A DNA stretch of 7,261 bases, from positions 1 to 7,261 of the forward strand of contig JAGPUU010000456.1 in assembly GCA_018067325.1 (NCBI GenBank), in the 5' to 3' direction. Of this stretch, positions 4,388-7,261 are shown piece by piece. The translations under genes were made by a program, and so were the position numbers. The notes under the pieces are model-generated. The model saw only the letters and a program-made list of their open reading frames with translations, made no database searches and was not told the origin of the DNA. The stretch comes from Amphritea sp. (GTDB taxonomy: Bacteria; Pseudomonadota; Gammaproteobacteria; Pseudomonadales; Balneatricaceae). Position 1 is the stretch's first letter. Every line of letters begins with the position of its first letter.

Positions 4388-6082
4388 ATGCAAGCCGAAC
4401 CCGCCAGACATGAAACAGAACAACTCCCCCCGTTGATATCCGGGCGCAGAGGGTATCTGTTTGGCTGGTATAGCTGTACCTGGACAACCGCCTTGATGAT
4501 AGCGTTGCCGGTGCTGTCAGTCTTTTATCTGGCCCTCTTTCCCGAAGAAAACATCTGGGCCCATCTGGTAGAAACCGTCCTACCGGTATACGTCATAACA
4601 ACGCTTCAGTTACTGTTTGGCGTAGGCGCGCTCTCCATTGCAACGGGAGTTTGTGGTGCCTGGTTGGTCACTATGTGCCGTTTCCCTGGTCGACGAATCT
4701 TTGAATGGGCACTACTTTTACCTTTTGCTGTACCCGCCTATGTCATCGCTTATGTCTATACTGACTTGCTTGAGTACTCGGGTTCACTACAAATTTTTCT
4801 ACGTGAGATATTCGGCTGGCAAACTGCCCGGGACTACTGGTTTCCGGATATTCGTACCTTAGGCGGTGCAATCCTGATGCTGGCGATGGTTCTCTATCCC
4901 TACATTTATCTACTGGCCCGCGCTTCTTTTCTGGAGCAATCAACTACTATCCATGATGCAAGTCGCACCCTAGGCTGCACTCCGTTTCAAAGCTTCTACC
5001 GGGTATCATTACCGATCGCCCGACCCGCTATCGCTGTAGGACTTTCCCTGGTATCCATGGAAACCCTCAACGACTTCGGCACTGTGGATTACTTTGCAGT
5101 TAAAAGCATGAGCGCAGGGATATACGACACCTGGTTGAACATGAATAATTTGGGCGGCGCTGCCCAAATAGCCAGTCTGATGATGATATTTGTAGTTATG
5201 CTAATCTCGTTGGAACGACTGGCACGGTCGAAACAACGACAATTTCATAGCTCAGACCGTTTCAAAGCACTCACCGGCTACCAACTATCCGGCTGGAAGG
5301 CCTGGGGAGCCACTCTACTCTGCGCCCTGCCCGTTATTACCGGCTTCGTCATTCCTGTCTGGGTACTTGCCGGCTACGCATTCAGTAATTTAGACCAGCT
5401 CTGGACCAGTGACTTTATCACTCATGCCAGCCACAGCTTCATTCTTTCGACCATCGCCGCACTGCTGACCATCGTTATTGCATTGTTACTGGCCTACTCA
5501 AAACGCTTACATAAAAAGCAAAGCCTGAAAATTGCTGCCCAGTTCTCAAGCCTAGGTTATGCAATGCCGGGCGCAGTACTGGCGATAGGTGTAATTATCC
5601 CTCTGGCAGCTTTTGATAATGCAGTGGATAGCCTGATGGAAGAGTATTTCAATATATCCACAGGTCTATTGCTCAGCGGAACAGCCTTCGCAGTGGTCTT
5701 TGCCTATGTGGTCCGTTTTCTTGCAGTGTCGGTCGGTTCGGTGGAGTCAAGTCTGAACAAGATCACCGAAAGTATGGATATGGCATCACGCTCGCTGGGG
5801 CTCTCCCCCCTACAGACACTGGTCAAAGTACACCTACCCCTGATCAAAGGAGGAATACTAACTGCCTCACTGGTGGTGTTTGTTGACTGTATGAAAGAGC
5901 TACCCGCCACACTAATACTGCGCCCGTTCAATTACGACACCCTAGCAACCTATGTCTATCAGTTCGCCTCTGATGAAATGTTGGAAGCCTGTTCGCTGGC
6001 GGCACTGTTAATAGTATTAGTGGGGATTATTCCGGTTATTCTACTCAGCAGAACTATCTCGGGAACCCGAGATAGCAACTAA
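4388..6082 (+). CDS. fbpB: Fe(III) ABC transporter permease, fused two-domain (FbpB/FutB/SfuB type)
   Basis: This 564-residue inner-membrane protein forms the channel for ferric iron delivered by the binding protein. It contains two tandem binding-protein-dependent permease domains in one chain, as usual for this family, with about 12 hydrophobic segments (roughly six in 32-276 and six in 306-554). Each half has the cytoplasmic EAA-type coupling loop that docks on the ATPase: DASRTLGCTPFQSFYRVSLP (190-209) and MASRSLGLSPLQTLVKVHLP (465-484). Conserved METLNDFGTVDYF (224-236) and DCMKELPATLILRPF (500-514) segments follow the loops. AAGG (4378-4381) lies six bases before the ATG. The ATPase expected in the same operon is instead encoded convergently from the right. 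The last codons contain a strong palindrome (6054-6075). The gene is intact. Confidence 0.95.
   Translation: MQAEPARHETEQLPPLISGRRGYLFGWYSCTWTTALMIALPVLSVFYLALFPEENIWAHLVETVLPVYVITTLQLLFGVGALSIATGVCGAWLVTMCRFPGRRIFEWALLLPFAVPAYVIAYVYTDLLEYSGSLQIFLREIFGWQTARDYWFPDIRTLGGAILMLAMVLYPYIYLLARASFLEQSTTIHDASRTLGCTPFQSFYRVSLPIARPAIAVGLSLVSMETLNDFGTVDYFAVKSMSAGIYDTWLNMNNLGGAAQIASLMMIFVVMLISLERLARSKQRQFHSSDRFKALTGYQLSGWKAWGATLLCALPVITGFVIPVWVLAGYAFSNLDQLWTSDFITHASHSFILSTIAALLTIVIALLLAYSKRLHKKQSLKIAAQFSSLGYAMPGAVLAIGVIIPLAAFDNAVDSLMEEYFNISTGLLLSGTAFAVVFAYVVRFLAVSVGSVESSLNKITESMDMASRSLGLSPLQTLVKVHLPLIKGGILTASLVVFVDCMKELPATLILRPFNYDTLATYVYQFASDEMLEACSLAALLIVLVGIIPVILLSRTISGTRDSN
6054..6075. repeat. Perfect 10-bp-arm palindrome in the last codons of the permease gene
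   Basis: CTATCTCGGG (6054-6063) and CCCGAGATAG (6066-6075) are perfect inverted repeats separated by AA. The palindrome ends five bases before the permease stop codon (6080-6082). In RNA it would form a stable stem from either strand. No U-run follows on either strand, so it is not a standard intrinsic terminator. It could protect the 3' end of the mRNA, aid termination of the convergent transcripts, or bind a protein. Confidence 0.6.
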
Positions 6083-6084
6083 AA

Positions 6085-6162
6085 CGCTACTTTAAATCCC
6101 TACTTAAGAGCTCTACTGTAAAGCCCTACTTATGAGCCCTACTTAAGAAATCTACTTTTGCG
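6085..6162. repeat. Six tandem 13-bp repeats between convergent permease and ATPase genes
   Basis: Six contiguous units of exactly 13 bp begin at 6085, 6098, 6111, 6124, 6137 and 6150. The consensus is CCCTACTTAAGAG. CTACT at unit positions 3-7 is invariant in all six, the middle four are the most alike, and the outer two are degenerate. The array fills almost the whole gap between the permease stop and the ATPase stop. The unit is not a multiple of three and the array has stops in all forward frames, so it is non-coding. The function is unknown. Confidence 0.8.
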
Positions 6163-6182
6163 TATGGCGTTTAGATAATAAA

Positions 6183-7247
6183 CTAAGAGGCAAAAGCTAT
6201 CGGCCGGTGCGCGGCAATATGTAAAGAGACCTGCGAACCCACTTCAAACATCAATGGTTCAAAAATTTCAGACTCAATCTGCCGCCCTGAAGGCAGCATC
6301 AACTGATAAACCACTGAATTACCCAGGAACTCCTTCCGCTCCACCCTTGCCATCACTGCGCCCTGCTCCATGCTAGGCCGTATATCCGCAGGGCGAATAA
6401 AAAGCGATAACGGCTTACCGGATTCAGCGCCAAATGGCTCGGCAAATTCAATAGTGCCCAATTCAGTTTGCACCGTTGTCTCACTCAGACACTCGGCATC
6501 AAACAACTCCCCTTTACCGACGAACCCCGCAACCATAGGATTTAATGGTTGATAGTAGAGTTCCGTAGGCGTTCCCCATTGTTGTAACTGTGCATTTGCA
6601 AGGATGCCTAATTTATCACTGATAGCAAAAGCTTCTTCCTGATCATGGGTGACCATAATCGCCGCAATACCCTGATCTTTCAGAATAGAACGAACCTCTA
6701 ACGCCAGTTGACGACGAAGATCGGTATCAAGGTTAGAGAAAGGCTCGTCCATCAACAGCAATTTAGGCTTAGGCGCCAGGGCGCGGGCCAACGCGACTCG
6801 TTGCTGCTGTCCGCCTGACAGCTCATGGGGATAACGGGAAGAAATATCCGGAAGCTCAACCAGCTTCAGCAAGCTATTAACCGCCTCTCTTTTTTCTGAC
6901 GAACTTCGGCCATTCAAACCAAAGGCGATATTATCAAACACGCTAAGATGGGGGAAAAGTGCGTAATCCTGAAAAACAACACCTATACCCCGCTGTTCAG
7001 GAGGCTGGGTGAAATTCAGATCTGAGATCACCCGCCCATTCTGACTGATGCTGCCAGATAACAAAGGATTAAAGCCTGCTATCGCACGCAATACAGTAGT
7101 CTTACCACAGCCACTAGGCCCCAGCAGGCAAGCGATTTCCCCCGCCTGTAACTGAAAGCTAAGCTGTTCGGTAATAACGGTATTACCATAACCACAACTG
7201 AGGGATTTAAGCTCTAACAAAGGGGAATGTTCCAATAAGCGAGTCAT
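6183..7247 (-). CDS. fbpC: Fe(III) ABC transporter ATP-binding protein (FbpC type)
   Basis: This 354-residue cytoplasmic ATPase powers iron import. Its nucleotide-binding domain (about 10-240) has Walker A GPSGCGKT (43-50), the Q-loop at Q93 (VFQDYALFPH), the signature LSGGQQQR (143-150), Walker B LLLMDEP (163-169), the D-loop SNLD (171-174) and the H-loop H201 (VTHDQEEA). The C-terminal part (about 245-352), including LFIRPADIR (282-290), is a TOBE-type regulatory domain as in FbpC/PotA/CysA proteins. Length and domain order fit an Fe(III) ATPase. The specific iron role rests mainly on the neighbouring binding protein and permease. It is transcribed towards them, so it cannot share their transcript. 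Only 14 bases upstream are visible, with no strong ribosome binding site, so its promoter and any Fur box or upstream partner lie to the right. Confidence 0.92.
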   Translation of the reverse strand: MTRLLEHSPLLELKSLSCGYGNTVITEQLSFQLQAGEIACLLGPSGCGKTTVLRAIAGFNPLLSGSISQNGRVISDLNFTQPPEQRGIGVVFQDYALFPHLSVFDNIAFGLNGRSSSEKREAVNSLLKLVELPDISSRYPHELSGGQQQRVALARALAPKPKLLLMDEPFSNLDTDLRRQLALEVRSILKDQGIAAIMVTHDQEEAFAISDKLGILANAQLQQWGTPTELYYQPLNPMVAGFVGKGELFDAECLSETTVQTELGTIEFAEPFGAESGKPLSLFIRPADIRPSMEQGAVMARVERKEFLGNSVVYQLMLPSGRQIESEIFEPLMFEVGSQVSLHIAAHRPIAFAS

Positions 7248-7261
7248 AGCTTAATGTTATC

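Noticed and set aside
6085..6162. 13-bp array as a CRISPR or a coding repeat
   Set aside because: Units are contiguous with no spacers, much shorter than CRISPR repeats, not a multiple of three, and carry stops in all forward frames.

Overview
The window looks like chromosome from a gammaproteobacterium of moderate GC, possibly a marine Oceanospirillales-type aromatic degrader. That placement is an inference from gene content and protein similarity remembered for the families, not a search result. It holds the start of a phenol hydroxylase operon, a DmpR/MopR-type regulator, an RsmE-type rRNA methyltransferase, and a Fur-controlled ferric-iron ABC transporter.

Left part (1-2293): the minus strand carries the 5' part of a DmpK/PoxA-type phenol hydroxylase assembly gene that runs off the left edge. 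In front of it is a textbook sigma-54 promoter (271-286, minus strand). On the other side of a 310-base AT-rich intergenic region, the plus strand encodes a phenol-sensing sigma-54 activator. The usual working model is that phenol-bound regulator sits at upstream sites, contacts sigma-54 RNA polymerase and switches on the hydroxylase operon. A pair of 19-bp direct repeats at 403-440 lies at about -143 to -180 from the predicted start, where such activator sites are normally found. The regulator's own leader is unusual. A 19-codon ORF with a strong ribosome binding site overlaps the regulator start in an ATGACTGA junction, and it contains an A9 tract through which a one-base slip would fuse the two frames.

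Middle (2294-3059): a likely terminator hairpin is followed by an rsmE-family gene. It resembles the divergent second RsmE copy found in some gammaproteobacteria rather than the E. coli-like housekeeping copy.

Right part (3060-7247): two Fur-box-like sequences bracket the promoter of a periplasmic ferric-iron binding protein (fbpA/futA/idiA type). A strong intrinsic terminator separates it from the 12-helix permease gene (fbpB type). The ATPase gene (fbpC type) lies in the opposite, convergent orientation. The short gap between permease and ATPase holds six tandem 13-bp repeats, preceded by a near-perfect palindrome in the last codons of the permease. Together the three genes encode a complete periplasm-to-cytoplasm Fe(III) importer, though the ATPase must have its own promoter to the right.

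No RNA genes, insertion sequences or CRISPR arrays are visible. The gene set is of known families. The less ordinary parts are the regulator leader, the 13-bp repeat array and the split transporter layout.
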